Assembly (NCBI GenBank): GCA_008711295.1 | Contig: VUYV01000062.1 | Location: 2,642,130-2,706,129 of the forward strand | Direction of reading: 5' to 3' | From: Anarhynchus alexandrinus | Lineage: Eukaryota; Chordata; Aves; Charadriiformes; Charadriidae | DNA: 64,000 nt | Shown: positions 25,251 through 37,290 of the stretch, piece by piece | Numbering within the stretch: the first letter of the stretch is position 1 | How the letters are laid out: every line of letters begins with the position of its first letter | Notes under the pieces: generated by a model | Told to the model about the DNA's origin: nothing | The model's database searches: none | Seen by the model: only the letters and a program-made list of their open reading frames with translations | Made by a program: the position numbers and the translations under genes

Positions 25251-25916
25251 CTTTAAAAAACAAAAATTATATATAGGCATATAAAGACAAGTAGCCACAG
25301 AGGCTTGAACTGAAAAGTCTAAATGCTCTTCTAAATGGAAATCCAAGTAATTCTAAGAGATGTATTATAAAGTCAGATAATGTTCTGTATCACATCACTA
25401 GCCTGATTTCTCATGTTAAACCTGAGATTTGGCAGGTAAATGTTGGAGTGCAGTAACACTGTTGGGGAAGGGTGGGCATTACATATGTACATAACTGCTC
25501 TGAAAGAGAATAAAATAAGGCATTTCTAAGGTCAACTGCATATGAGCAATAACACTGAAGAAGGTCCATCCTACATATTGGTAATACTTAGCAAGGAAAT
25601 CACCAAACATTGTCATTTAATAAAAGAGATGCTAATATTTTTCAATAGAGGCTGATGTAGAAAGATACCCCTCTCAACACTCAGTTGAGAAGTTCAGAGT
25701 TGTTCTTTAGAACTCATCCATCAGTCTATGTTTCTTAATCAAAGTAGCAGAACATTTACATTTGCATTACTCCAGTAACTCCCTTACTTCTTAAGGAATC
25801 AGAATAAAAGGTGGGTTTTATTTTTTTAAATCACCTTAATGACAATAATGGGTAGACCAGTAAATAAATAGAATGGATGACATACTGATAAGTATTGTGT
25901 AAATAATGATTGTTGG

Positions 25917-25954
25917 AGAAGTTTATAAATGTTTTAGAAGTTTATAAATGCTTT
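25917..25954. repeat. 19-base tandem duplication
   Basis: Two adjacent 19-base copies, 25917-25935 and 25936-25954, both start AGAAGTTTATAAATG and differ at one position (GTTTT versus GCTTT). This is a simple two-copy tandem duplication. Confidence 0.9.
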
Positions 25955-27180
25955 ACTCTACTGGTTACTTGACTTTTATAAACAACACACAACACTTCAG
26001 AATAACTATTGTTACTGGCAAGAAGGCCCAAACAGAAAATGAATGTCATAATGAAAGGAAAAGGAAAAAAAAAAACCAACCCAGAAAATAAATGAGAACT
26101 AATGGAGAAGTGATAGAAACGATAAAACATGATGAGGAGACAGAGCAAGCAGAGAGACGAGACCAGCTACTGCTTTATACAGAGATAAACACACTCATTG
26201 CCCTGTTACTCTGCAGTTCCATCACCAGGTTTGGAAAGTATTCATGAAACACTTAGGTTTCATTTTGAAAATTTATGATCTTAATCAGGATCTCTTGATC
26301 AAATCACAGATTTGTGTATGTTGTTATCTGGTGCAGATAATGAATAAAAACGTAAGAGAGTTAACTCGCTATAGAACACTTGGGAGGTCTATAATGTCCC
26401 TGATAAGACTGTACAACACCTATTTATAGTGATGGAAATTAGAGCGTGCCTTGACAAGAAAAACAGACTCCTCTATGCTTATATGTTTGAAAACTCTATG
26501 GAAATGCCAGAAAGTTATGTTTGACAGCTAAAAGCTCAGCATTATCACATTTGATCTCTTTTGAATGACCTCAGTACCAGGTTAAATATTGCTTGCTAGA
26601 AAAATATTTACAGACTTTTGTTGGAGAAATGTTTTCCTGTTTAGAAAAAAACACTTTAAAAATGAATGTTGCAATGACCTGGTAAGAAGGCAGGGGAAGC
26701 AGGGACTGCTGGTTATAATTAGCTGCTGCATTGGTTGCTGCTCTGGAGCAGTAACTGAGATCAGTATTGAGTGGCAGATAGAGAGCAACTTGGGAGAAAC
26801 AGTAGGAGATGTTCACCTTTTATCTACCATTTTTGTAAAGTGAGGCAAAATAAAAGTCAAGCCAGAGGGAAGATTCTAGTTTTTTGTTGTGGCTAAATTG
26901 CCTTAGTTTTTGTTATAGCTACATTGTCTTGTTCTTATTGTGAGCCACTGTTGGGGTTAGGGTGGACTCAGAAGGAAGGAAAATATGTCTCTTCAAAGTG
27001 TTGCATACCTGTCACCTAAAGACGAGATGGAATACAGTGAGGGCAAACATGGTACCCGTGAGATTTGGGTTACGCTAGTAAAACCGTTACAACTTTATGA
27101 TTCGAACACACTTTATGATGAAAGTACCTCAAACTTATTTTTGTTTTGGTTTTAGTTATGGAAAAATAAAGCTTACTCAC
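25955..27180. other. Non-coding or intronic stretch between exon candidates
   Basis: If the blocks at 25134-25250 and 27181-27320 belong to one minus-strand gene, this is intron. On the minus strand, 26677-26752 has a good acceptor (ACTGATCTCAG) and an open frame, and 27024-27085 is another CpG-bearing open piece, but their donors are weak and I cannot show that they are exons. Confidence 0.35.
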
Positions 27181-27320
27181 TGGATACGTTTTTCCAGTCC
27201 CACACATCTCTTGTTAAAATATTGATATAAATGTCGTGTCACTCCATCTCTCTCCTCATACACACGCAGTATAGAGGTCAACATGCAGAAGACGTGCGGA
27301 GTTATTTCAGCTGCTCTGCA
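27181..27320 (-). CDS. Candidate coding exon with consensus donor, unknown protein
   Basis: On the minus strand the frame is open for 46 codons from just after a TAG at 27321-27323 to a perfect GTGAGT donor at 27180-27175, ending in phase 2. The peptide includes AEITPHVFCMLTSILRVYEE followed by a basic part with RHLYQYFNKRCVGLEKRI. An in-frame ATG lies at 27284-27282. The block holds about five CpGs in a CpG-depleted, AT-rich setting, which favours a conserved or coding sequence. No good pyrimidine-rich acceptor is visible upstream, so it may be a first coding exon or begin at a weak acceptor. I do not recognise the family. Conserved non-coding DNA or chance are the alternatives. Confidence 0.33.
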
Positions 27321-27396
27321 CTACCTTACATGCTCTGCTAAGCATATCAACAATTTGGCCAATGCAGTAGAATATGCGAGAACGGGGAGGACCCTG

Positions 27397-27422
27397 CCCC
27401 CTACCCCCATTCCCCCCTCCCC
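27397..27422 (-). other. Canonical G-quadruplex motif on minus strand
   Basis: Four C tracts of 5, 5, 6 and 4 bases at 27397-27401, 27404-27408, 27412-27417 and 27419-27422 give four G tracts on the minus strand with loops of one to three bases. This meets the standard quadruplex definition with short loops and should be stable. It lies about 77 bases upstream, in minus-strand terms, of the candidate exon at 27181-27320. Confidence 0.8.
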
Positions 27423-30299
27423 TGGATTTCTAAAGTTATTCTCTCTTAAGTTGTACAACTCAAATGCCCAAGATAAATAAACTTTGTCTGAGTTCATCAT
27501 CCCGGTACTTAGAAAAGTTTAAAACTGTTCCAAGATACAGAGGCATTTCATCCTTGGTTCCTGCGCTCACCTTACTAATATACACATTAGAAAGAATTGA
27601 GACTTTAATTTGAAAACAGAGCAGTGTCTGCATTTGTATGTTTACTTTGGTGGATGGGGGGAGAAGACTGATGGCAAATGTTATTTGCTGGGTCTTGAAA
27701 CCTTTTTTGGACTTTGATTGGATGGATTCACTTGAAATTAATAAGTTTGCCAAGTAGACTTTTAGCTGTCCTGCATATGAATCCCTGCTATTTTTAATAC
27801 AAATGTAGTATTTTAAATCCATCTCTTGTGTCCTAAACCAGATTTTGTCTTAAGCAGCTGTGCTTAAATTGTAAAATCTCACCCTTGTGTCTGGTTTCAC
27901 ATCTGGCAACACCCAGCTAACAGTTACAACTTACTTAAAGTAATTAAACGAGGTTTTAAAAAAGCCAAAATTATATATAAAGAATAAATTCTTGAAACAG
28001 TATTTTGTTTTGCAACCAAATTTTGCAGAAACTTTGTAAGTAGCTAGGCTGTGCAGTTATTTCTAAAGGTGTTGATCAAAATAAATAAATGCTGAGGAAA
28101 GTAAAGTCAGGCTTGTAAATGGGTGGGGACTGGGCAAAGTTAAGCTACCATAATTACTAGTCAGCAGTATGTCTCCACTTTGATGTCAACTATATGCTTT
28201 CTTTTGTGTCTCAGGGAGGAAGAAACTTCAAAAGCTTTAATTTCAAGACTATAAAGGCCCTTGCTAATATATGTACAGACTTTAACTGCAAATGGAAATT
28301 TTTAGTGTTAAAGAAATAAATATAGGACTAAATATTAATTTTGTGTGTTATTTGTGTAACACAGCCACAAAAGATACAAATACATTATTTGAGTACCATA
28401 TAAGGTGTACCTTATGAAAAGAATAATGACAAAAATTTTTTACTGAGAAATCTACATATTTCTCGCTATAACTTTGTATACGTCTGATACAAATGATTTG
28501 AAACATGACGGAATCTTAAAGGAATTAAAACTATGAGCAATTATATTGACTTACAAAATATATAAAGCTACATGAATAAAGAAGATGGCCATGTCGCACT
28601 GTCATTCCCAGTCAGAAACTGTACCAACTTGAACAGTCTTGAACAAGTATAGATATCAAAAGACTTCGGCAAACTAATTATTTTTAACCAAAGAATGAAG
28701 ATCTGACAATGAAAACCTGCTATGAATATAAGAATTATATTAATGCGATTCTTCCTAATATCTATATTAGCCTTTGGATCTATCCTCAAATAATAAAGAA
28801 AACGTATGTTAATCATACATCTCTCATAGAGTTTTCTTTTTAGAATGTTTTACATGTTTTCTAGAACATGTATAGGAGGGAGGGTTAGGAAAGAGTACGA
28901 GAGAAACTATTTGTTCACACAGCTGTACAAAGAGCCTGTTTTGGTTCAACCTGAAAATTTACTGCACAAACAAGAAAAAGGTATACTTCATGCAGTGTGA
29001 ATGAATATTCAATATGAGAAAGACCTGAAATAAATATTTCATTTTCAGAAAGCTTTTATAAAACCTAGCAGAACTTCCAGGGTAACATCTAGCAGAAGGT
29101 GATACAGCAGAGGATGGCACTCTTTTAGGAGACGGGAAACATAAATTCAATCCCACCCTCTAACTGACAGGATTCAAATGCAAATTTCCCTCTTCCCAGA
29201 AGAGAAACCTGAAAACCATATTATATGTCATTCCAAAGTGAATAAAATAATTAAATAGTTATTGAAAGTCTCTTGAGTGGTTGAGAGAGCCAATTTTTGC
29301 TTTAGTTTTTCAGTCTGACCAAAAGAGATTACTCTTATGGCTCTACCCATAAATAATCTGGATTCCAATTCCTTTTCCAATTAGCATTCAGTTTACTTTA
29401 TCTACTGTTAATACTGTGAAGTTTTTTTGTCTACATTCATTCATGCAGCAAAAAGCAATGTCAGCTGATGTATTTCACATAACGCTACAGAGTGCCCTCG
29501 ATTCTCATCTGTGCATAGTTGGCAAAGCAGTGAAATGGGTTCTATCCAGGCATCCTATTAGTAAGATGACTATTTTTCATTAAGAACTAGTTCACAAAGT
29601 GCTGATAAATCCTAATTCCTGGCTGTGTCTAAAAGGCTTGTTGATAGTATCTGACACATCAAATAATTTGAAACATACTTTTGAGAACCACTTCTGTTTA
29701 TGTATCATATCTCCTCAACTGTTATGGTCAGTTATCCTGTCTTCTATGAAAATATGGCTGGTTTAGATGCCTGCTGAAGAAACCTTCTGAACAAACATTT
29801 CCTGTGATATGAAGGTTATTATCTTTTGTGAAGCAGATTCACTTTTACTTTCAGAGGTTCTTTCTTCATGGAACAGCTTATGTCACTCCAAGGTAAATAG
29901 CAGAAACAACAGAATTGTTTCTGAGTAGAAAACTGTCCTTCAACAGTACCTAAATTTCTCACCTATTTTTACCAAGTACTTGTGTTAGGCTCCCTAATTG
30001 AACTGTACAGAAGGGTTTCAGGATCAGCTCTGTTTATGCAATACTAGAATTCAGTAAGCATTACAAAGAAATAGAATTTTATATCAAGGTGCCGTTTCAC
30101 AATCGTTATGACTGGCCCAGATACTGCACAGGTCTACACACATCTGGAAAAGCTGCACAGCAGCTGCACATTAAAGATGCTCAATTTCTGTCAAAATGAA
30201 AATAAGCTAAAATTAAAGCTTCAGGCTCACCAGTTTTGCTTTATATGGTGTTATGGGAGCACTGAACTGCCTTCTCAGTTAGCTACTTGTGAAAGCTAA
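27423..30299. other. Non-coding stretch with one small hairpin
   Basis: AT-rich DNA. A perfect 8-base stem with a 6-base loop lies at 28851-28872 (TACATGTT / AACATGTA). No repeat family, exon or RNA gene is recognised. Confidence 0.5.
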
Positions 30300-30443
30300 G
30301 AGCTTTGGTGGGGCGTTCTTAGGTCTGATAAAGCACTTCAAGTCCTGCACGACAAAACGCTTATTGATCCCAACCACGTAACTACAGAACAAATAGGAGT
30401 TTTGCCTGAAGGACTAAGCAGCGACTGCAAGACTGGAACCTAA
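30300..30443 (+). other. CpG-bearing open segment, possible terminal exon
   Basis: A plus-strand frame is open for 47 codons from 30300 to a TAA at 30441-30443 and includes KALQVLHDKTLIDPNHVTTE and IGVLPEGL. An acceptor-like CTTAG ends at 30321. The interval keeps five CpGs, unusual for this region. No polyadenylation signal close by was identified, and the reverse strand is also partly open, so conserved non-coding DNA is equally possible. The peptide is not recognised. Confidence 0.2.
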
Positions 30444-32261
30444 GTATCAGAAGTCTAATACAGAGATTTAGGTTGCAAATATTTACCAGGACTTTTGCTT
30501 TCAAATTTAATGACAAATTTTTAATAGATGCCAACAGGAAAGCTCTCCTATTGCAGGAACTAAACAGATTGCAACTTTTCAGAAGCCCTTTAATTGTGGC
30601 TTACTTTTGTGCCAGCTGTTGTGTTCATACTATAAAGGGAAGAAAACAACTCTGGGGTGGACATTTAATTCTGTCTCTTTCAATAGCAAACATTAACCAC
30701 TGGCCTGCTATCGGACCACCTGCAATGTGTTAGTCATTACAGAGGTCACTGTTACCGAACATTTTAAACTGTGAATAGCTTCAGTTTAAATTAGGTGTAA
30801 AAAAAGTCATTTCCTTTCAGTGATAAACTAAAACACCTGCAGCACAGCTCAAGTTTACCATGCGAGATATAAACTCTCACTCTGAAGTTGGACTGTTCAA
30901 GGACATACAAAACCACGGTTTTATAAGATAAGATCTTTCTAATCTAAATTATTATTGTGTTGCCAGATTAGGTGATTACACGCACAGCTATTTCCCTAGA
31001 TTGCAAGTTACTCTTTGCTTTACTAGGAACAAATGACATCTTCTGTTGGGTATATATTACATGACTTTTCTCCTCAAGACACTCATAATCTAGTTTTCCT
31101 TTTTGCTAAAAAAAGCCCCCAAAACAACAAAACCCACAAACCCCCAAAACTAAACCAAACGAAAAAACAAGGCAAGAAGAGAGAGTATTTGCTCTGTCTC
31201 TTCCTTGTTTGTGCTGTCCCTTCTCTATTATAAAATAAGGAAGATTGTATTTTAGTTCCAAAGTTGGCCATATTGCAGATCTAACTGCTAGAGGCACTTA
31301 TTTGTATTTACTTGTAAATTTTCAAAATGCATTTAAAAGTCTTATCTCTGTTTTATTTTACATAACACTTTACCTGAGAACAAACATGGGCAAAGATCTG
31401 GAATGTTTATTGAAAAAACCCAACCTCATCAAGTTCTATTTTTAAAGATTGTTGTTTATATAAATTTGGCTGAGGCATCTAAAATTAGCTTGAGTGCTGG
31501 GCTCTAATGGCCAGGTGTTTACACCAGAATTTGCACACACTTGAGGTGTGCATGCATGTATCCATCTTTTCCCCAGACAGAACAGGTGCTTGAAGGTGAT
31601 TGTCTTCAGAAGAGAATTTAAGGCATTCCTTGCATCTCTGAACCAACATATCTCTGCATAGATTTCTCCTCTCTCTCTACTTTTGTCCACATGCTTTCTT
31701 CTAGTTATGCAAAAGAGCTAGAGAATAATGTATTTGAATATGTGTAAACTATGGAATAATGAAAGTCAGTTTAGTGTTCAGACTTCTCTAAAGCTATTTT
31801 CACTTCTGCTAAGTATAAAATATTCTGCTTTAGTGTATTTCATACTGGTGAAAGAAAGAAGCAAGGAGTTAATCATTCCGGTTGGTTTCTTTTTTCATCA
31901 AGTTTTAGTTTTAGGGGCCATCTAAGTGGCAATTGTATTATCAGATTCTATTTACAACAGATTCTGTAAGCCATATTCAGAAGTGATGTACAACAGGGGC
32001 AATAAACAGAGAAACAATTAGGAGATCAGGTAAATATTAAATTTATCCAGTAGTATACACATTGACATAGATGACACCAGTGTCTTCTCCATCTACTCTT
32101 GGTCAGATTATATTAACTTCTAAATTCGACCATGTGACATTTTTAAAAGGAAATATGTGAAATCAAGATATTATAATGAAAAGGTCCCTAAGAGTAAAGA
32201 TTGTGAAATACCCCGATTGAAAATTTAGCTTTTCAGGCTCTGTATTCCACACCTAATCCAC
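30444..32261. other. Non-coding stretch including an A/C-rich patch
   Basis: A low-complexity A/C-rich patch at 31108-31163 is built of CAAAA, CCCAAAA and ACAAAC words. The remaining sequence shows no gene or named repeat. Confidence 0.6.
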
Positions 32262-32305
32262 AAGATGTTTGTGCCTCAGTTTTACTCTCAGAAAACTATC
32301 TGTAC
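32262..32305 (+). mobile_element. Possible MIR 3' fragment
   Basis: The words TGTTTGTGCCTCAGTTTTAC and GAAAACTATCTGTACA resemble the MIR segment 'ctctgtgcctcagttttctcatctgtaaaa'. Only this short part is recognisable, so the call is weak. Confidence 0.35.
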
Positions 32306-34407
32306 AATTAAACACTTTTTGATTACATGGTACGTGAAAACAAGAGTGAGAAAGGCTGGTGAGGTACTCATTTCTCTTCACTTATGACTCTTTACACACA
32401 TTCAAACACTGGATTAAGTTTAATTCTCAGTCTGACATACTAATTTTCTACTTTAGCTGACTCATTTGTGGTTCTATTCTCTCAAAACTTGCTGGATTGC
32501 AATTTACAGGATTTGTTTTCCACCAGTCTGTATAGTATAAAGTAACTTTGAAACTGCAAAGTTTAATTTAGCTGAACTCCCAGCATGCCTTGCAGAAGGA
32601 ACAAAACTGTAAACCTGAGTATATTTCCTCTCTCCCAAAAATCTTGCAAAAAATCTTCAAAAAGGTGGAAAATACTGTTAAAGATATGAACAACAGAAAA
32701 GAATCAGGTTTGGAAAATTTTCAGGAAGCAGTATTATGGTCTTAGTATTGTCCCACCTACCACTTCTGCCTTAATAAATGTTACTTATGCAGAAAAGCAA
32801 TGAAATGAACGCTGCAGAGGTTAGTTTTAAATATCAGAGGTAAGTCACAAAGGGACCCATCTTCCTTAGTGTTCCAGTATCTTTTTGCCTCCTCAGTGGT
32901 TAACTGGACTTTGCCAAATTGTAACAGCTGAGTGTTTGACCTCTAAATTTTCGCGTGTGTTTCTGTTTGTATATGATGTAATTAAGACTTTTTGCTTTCC
33001 ATATTCCAACCTGTTATTATCAGTCATTTCTCTGAAGACAAAATCTGCCTCCCAAGCGTCTTCTTTCAATACACCATAAAACTGAGTACTGGTGTGCTAA
33101 CAGAAACAACTGCTCTAATGTGGGAACCACCTAACCTTTTCCCAGTGTCACATCAAACTGCATGTTATGTGGTCATTGACAGCTTTCCTGTGCTGAAGCA
33201 AGCCTACCATGTAGATAATAAAATGCTGAAGCCCATTAATAATATTCCCACTACTTTCTCCAGGCAATGACTGTCAAATGAACGACCACACATTTTGTAG
33301 ATAATGGTCCAGGAAATATTGCACAATGCAGCTGCTTTTGGGAAGTCATGTTTGTAGAACACAAGATGAACACTTAATTTATTTGAGCATTTCCAGGCAA
33401 CTCCTTATTCTCTAAATAGGTACTTATAATTCCATAATATATTTACGTCTAAGAAAAATAATACCTCAGTAGCTTTACTCTTTTTGTAAATGTAACAAGT
33501 TTTGCAAGAAGAGGAATAGCATCCTTTGATCTGTTTTAAGATTTGAGTAGCCAAAACCATCAGAAGTAATTTAAAATGACCTCTGAAAGCAACAAATAAT
33601 ACCAATAAAAAGAGAACGAAATATTTATATGTATGGGAATTTCATCAATACAAATTCACCAAGTAAATTATTGTAATTTGAAATGAGCTCAAACAAACTC
33701 ATCATGAGCAAATGCTCATGTACAGGTTAAAAAAAATAAAAATTAAATAAACAAACTTTTAATTTAACATTATTTCTTTCTGGGGAAAATTTGAAAAAAA
33801 ACACAGAAAACATCCAATATACCAAGGAAGCATGCTCAGCATGCTTACAGAAACAGGCTCTGTATCTCTGAGTCACAATCAATTTTTGGCTTGCCTCTTA
33901 AGAACGTGAAAGGCTTATTGGAAAGCCATAGACTGATCATCAAATATTTAGTATCTGCAAATGTGTAAATAGAGAGAGCAATCCCAGAAGATGGTCTGGC
34001 TTTCTATCGCCCCCTTAAAGCGAAGAGATTTTTTTTTATCTTTGAAATGCCATTTTCTTAATCTTTGGAATACCAATTATTTTTTTCCATTTACCTTCAG
34101 AATAAAATCTCCTAATCCACTGCAGGAAAACAAATCCCTCTTCCATTACTGAAGTTGCTTCCACAGTTATGATCCTCCTACACAGTATTTCCAAAGTAAT
34201 TTTGAACATTGCATACAAAGCATGCTAACACGTTCTGCCATTACTGCTATCAATTTTTTCCTGATTCTAATTTACTGCTTACTTCAACACTTTCGATTTC
34301 TTGAATGAAATGGACGCAACACAAAAAACTGCACCACTGCAAGGAAGCTCATGAATATCCTGCACCAAGATGTCCCCGGAGAGCCTTCAGTGGAAATGTG
34401 CTCTACA
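32306..34407. other. Non-coding stretch, no feature seen
   Basis: AT-rich sequence. The 92-codon frame at 32992-33270 has no recognisable domain and no good splice sites. A short hairpin (AAGCATGC, loop TCA, GCATGCTT) lies at 33828-33846. Confidence 0.5.
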
Positions 34408-34533
34408 GTTTGTATTATTTATATTATTTGTATTTCTCTCTTCTGCCATATTAGGCCTTGAGGGAACTGTGGAATGAGAACATCTCTGTGCTGCTCTGTA
34501 GTCATAGAAGATACAGAACCTCAGCTAGGGCAG
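34408..34533 (+). repeat. Possible old amniote SINE tail
   Basis: The segment starts TTTGTATTATTTATATTATT, then GTATT, and later reads TCTGTGCTGCTCTGTAGTCA. This order resembles amniote repeats that contain 'attatttgtatta' followed by 'ttgtgctaggcgctgtac'. Divergence is high and the intervening sequence cannot be aligned by eye. Confidence 0.28.
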
Positions 34534-35306
34534 ATTTTTGCTCCAGAGGCTGGGAAACTGGGCCAGTCTCTTTGTTTGTCAAACTGGCCTGTACACCCGC
34601 ATTAAGTGCTAGACACAGTCTCATCCACTTAACTCAGTATGGCTATTGGAGTAAAGCAATGCTTGTTGGGGGTAAGCTCGGCCAAGAACAGGCTGATAGT
34701 TGGCAGTGATCAATAGCAAATATTTTTTCCTGTTATGGACTGGAGTCTGTAAACACCAATACCAAGAATTGCTCATCAAGACTGAGTACTCTTCAAACTG
34801 TGGCCTTATGACACTAACAGGAATAAATATATACATTTTAAAACTTGACCTTATAAACATGTGCAAGAGCTCAACATTTATCTCAATACATCATGAACAT
34901 TGTAAAAAGTTATCCAGATTACTCTGTTGCTAATTCCAGAGAAAATCAAAAGCAGCAAAATGAAGCCAATGAAAATGTGACTCCTAAATATATTCTCTGA
35001 ACTGCCGTTGGGAGTCATTTGCTTACAGCTTCATTCTGTGCTCTTTGCAGCACTGATAACACTGCAGAGATTTTGAAATAGAGAAATAGAGAAAGGAAGG
35101 ATAGCAGCTACAAAATGAGACTCCATATTTCTTAAAAATATAGGCCTGTGTGTTATCTGTGACACAAGAACAATCTATCTCCCTTCAAAATAAAATGGAT
35201 GTATACAAAATATTTTAATGATATTTGAGGAATGTTAATCTATAGCTATAGTAAATCAGTAAGTGCTGAAGTACTGCTGTTGGAACCAAAAATTGTTCTC
35301 AACTAC

Positions 35307-35331
35307 AATAAAGTTGTAAAAAAAAAAAAAA
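35307..35331 (+). other. AATAAA followed by A14, possible retroposed 3' end
   Basis: AATAAA at 35307-35312 is followed five bases later by a run of fourteen A at 35318-35331. This arrangement can mark the 3' end of a retroposed transcript. No upstream coding sequence is recognised and the spacing from signal to tail is shorter than typical, so it may be coincidental. Confidence 0.3.
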
Positions 35332-36934
35332 GAATACATCAACATCATTCTGTATGTTCTATTCAGAACAGACTGTTTCCCTAACCATGGAAATAGTTAC
35401 TGTAATTGTACTCTTGAGTAAGAATGAGCCTCTGCAGGAGCTGACCCATGAAGGTCTGCAGAATACTTGAGGCCAGCAACAGTGTAAACTTATGTTGTTG
35501 TAAACATGGCCCTTAATCCATCAAAAGAAAAACATATGGATTCCATCTTTATTTATTTCTACAACAAGTCAGAGCCATCATGACATCTTTAAATACTTTG
35601 AATATTATTGTGCTAACTTATGAACTAAAAAAGGCAAAACTTGAATCCAATAGAAGAAAAAGACAGGCTCTTTTTTTGGCTTATTGCTCAACAAAAAGCA
35701 GAGTTTTCTAAACATTGCATTAAAATTAATAAAGCTGTTTTGAAAAGTTCTGTACTTCAATATTATTACAGCTGCAATAATTAAGAATTTGGCCATTACT
35801 TCGAGTAATGAAAATCCATCAATTCACATAGATTTAATTTACTAAAGCTGTTATATATATGCAAATTGTTTTAAAGTTTGTCTAATGGGAAAAAAATCCC
35901 TCTCGGTTAAACCCACAAAATGTATATGCATGAAGTACTAATGCACATATACAACAAGGAGCAAAAAAAATCTCAGCGTATGATACTGAAGAGCTTTTAT
36001 CCAATAAATATACAATATGATTATTGAAGGTAAGGATAAAAATAGATTTTAACATAGATACTTGAATATAAAACAAAATATATGACCAAACTGGCCTTTT
36101 ACCAATAGTAAATATCACAATCCTTCACTGGATTGTGATAATGCCTATCTGTCGTTGCCAGTTACTGTTAATGTTAGCAGTTTCCACGCTATTTCAAACC
36201 AATTTAAGCCAAAGCTGCTAGGGGGTCTAGCTTGCCCCTGCCTTTGCCAAGCCTCTCCTCCCTCTTCCTTACAGCAGCACTCATATTCCTGGGACTGCAC
36301 AGTGACTCAGTTCTGGGAACTGATCTGGACAAAATATAAGCATATTAAACCAAAAAAATATATATTTTTTTTGTCTGTCTCAGCTTTCCAAACCATATGA
36401 TTGTCTTTAAAGGCAGCACACATTTAATGATAGGACGAGGGCAGGACTGTGATAATCAAACTATATTGTCTTAAATATCTGTAGAATTATACTGTAAAGA
36501 CTCCATCATAACTTAGCCCACATATTTGCGTACTCAGAAAAGAGGCAGGACATCCTGGAAGTAACATCAATATCTTCCTGATGGCCCCAGAACTTAGGTC
36601 TGTACCCATTAGCAAATGTGACAGAGAAGGGAGAGTATTTTAACTCAGCTCTGCGTGTGTTAGGCAATGGAGATGGAACAGTGTGTGTGTAGGTTCATTT
36701 GTTCATATATGCAAGGAAAATAAACATGTATAATCCAATTTGAAGAGAGAAAGCTGAGAACAAAAACACAAAGGTTCTTAATGCTGTTGCCTAATAAGAC
36801 ATTAGACATCAGTTTGCAATGAGAAGTATGTACACACGAAAAAAAAGCCAAAAGAATTTTACACTGTCTATGCAGAAACATCCCAGTGTGGGGCAGTGAG
36901 GTAATGACCACTGTCGACATGGCTTGAAGACAAT
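35332..36934. other. Non-coding stretch, no supported gene
   Basis: AT-rich sequence. A strong pyrimidine-rich acceptor-like tract (CTCCTCCCTCTTCCTTACAG) ends at 36275 on the plus strand, but the frame that follows is short and unfamiliar. No repeat family is recognised. Confidence 0.45.
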
Positions 36935-37290
36935 CACATCTGGAACACTGTGTCCTGCATAGGCCATCTCACTGTGAGAGAGACCTAGAAAAGTGAAGGG
37001 AATTCAGAGAACAGCAACAAAAGAGGTTAGTGAAGGGAAAGAGATTTATGAGGAAAGATTTAAAAGAGGTAACACAGACTGGCTAAATAATGACTAGGTA
37101 GGGGGTATGAGCCATGGTAGCAGTCTATAAATATTTCAAGAATATAAACACACAAATAAGACAAAAGAATTATCTAGTGATGTTCACGGGATATAACTAG
37201 GAGTTTGAAGATTAATGTAAGAGGGGAAAAACGTAGGGTAAATATCAGGAAAACTTCTCAAAAGTGAGGTGCCTTAAACTGGTGGAAGAA
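36935..37290 (+). mobile_element. Ancient CR1-like LINE fragment, plus strand
   Basis: Successive words follow the CR1 3' coding region in order: ATCTGGAACACTGTGTCC (compare 'tctggaatactgtgtgcag'), AATTCAGAGAACAGCAACAA AAG (compare 'gtacagagaagggcaacaaaaatg'), TTATGAGGAAAGATTTAAAA (compare 'atatgaggagagattaaaaa'), GCAGTCTATAAATATTTCAA, ATAAACACAC, GATATAACTAGGAG and ATATCAGGAAAACTTCTCA (compare 'atcaggaaaaacttctca'). All frames are broken, so this is an old, dead copy, much older than the element at 10817-11938. The boundaries are approximate. Confidence 0.75.

Noticed and set aside
26571..26816. Minus-strand open segment with a good acceptor before 26752.
   Set aside because: Its donor (GTCATT) is poor, the plus strand is equally open, and no peptide is recognised; kept only as a remark on the intervening stretch.
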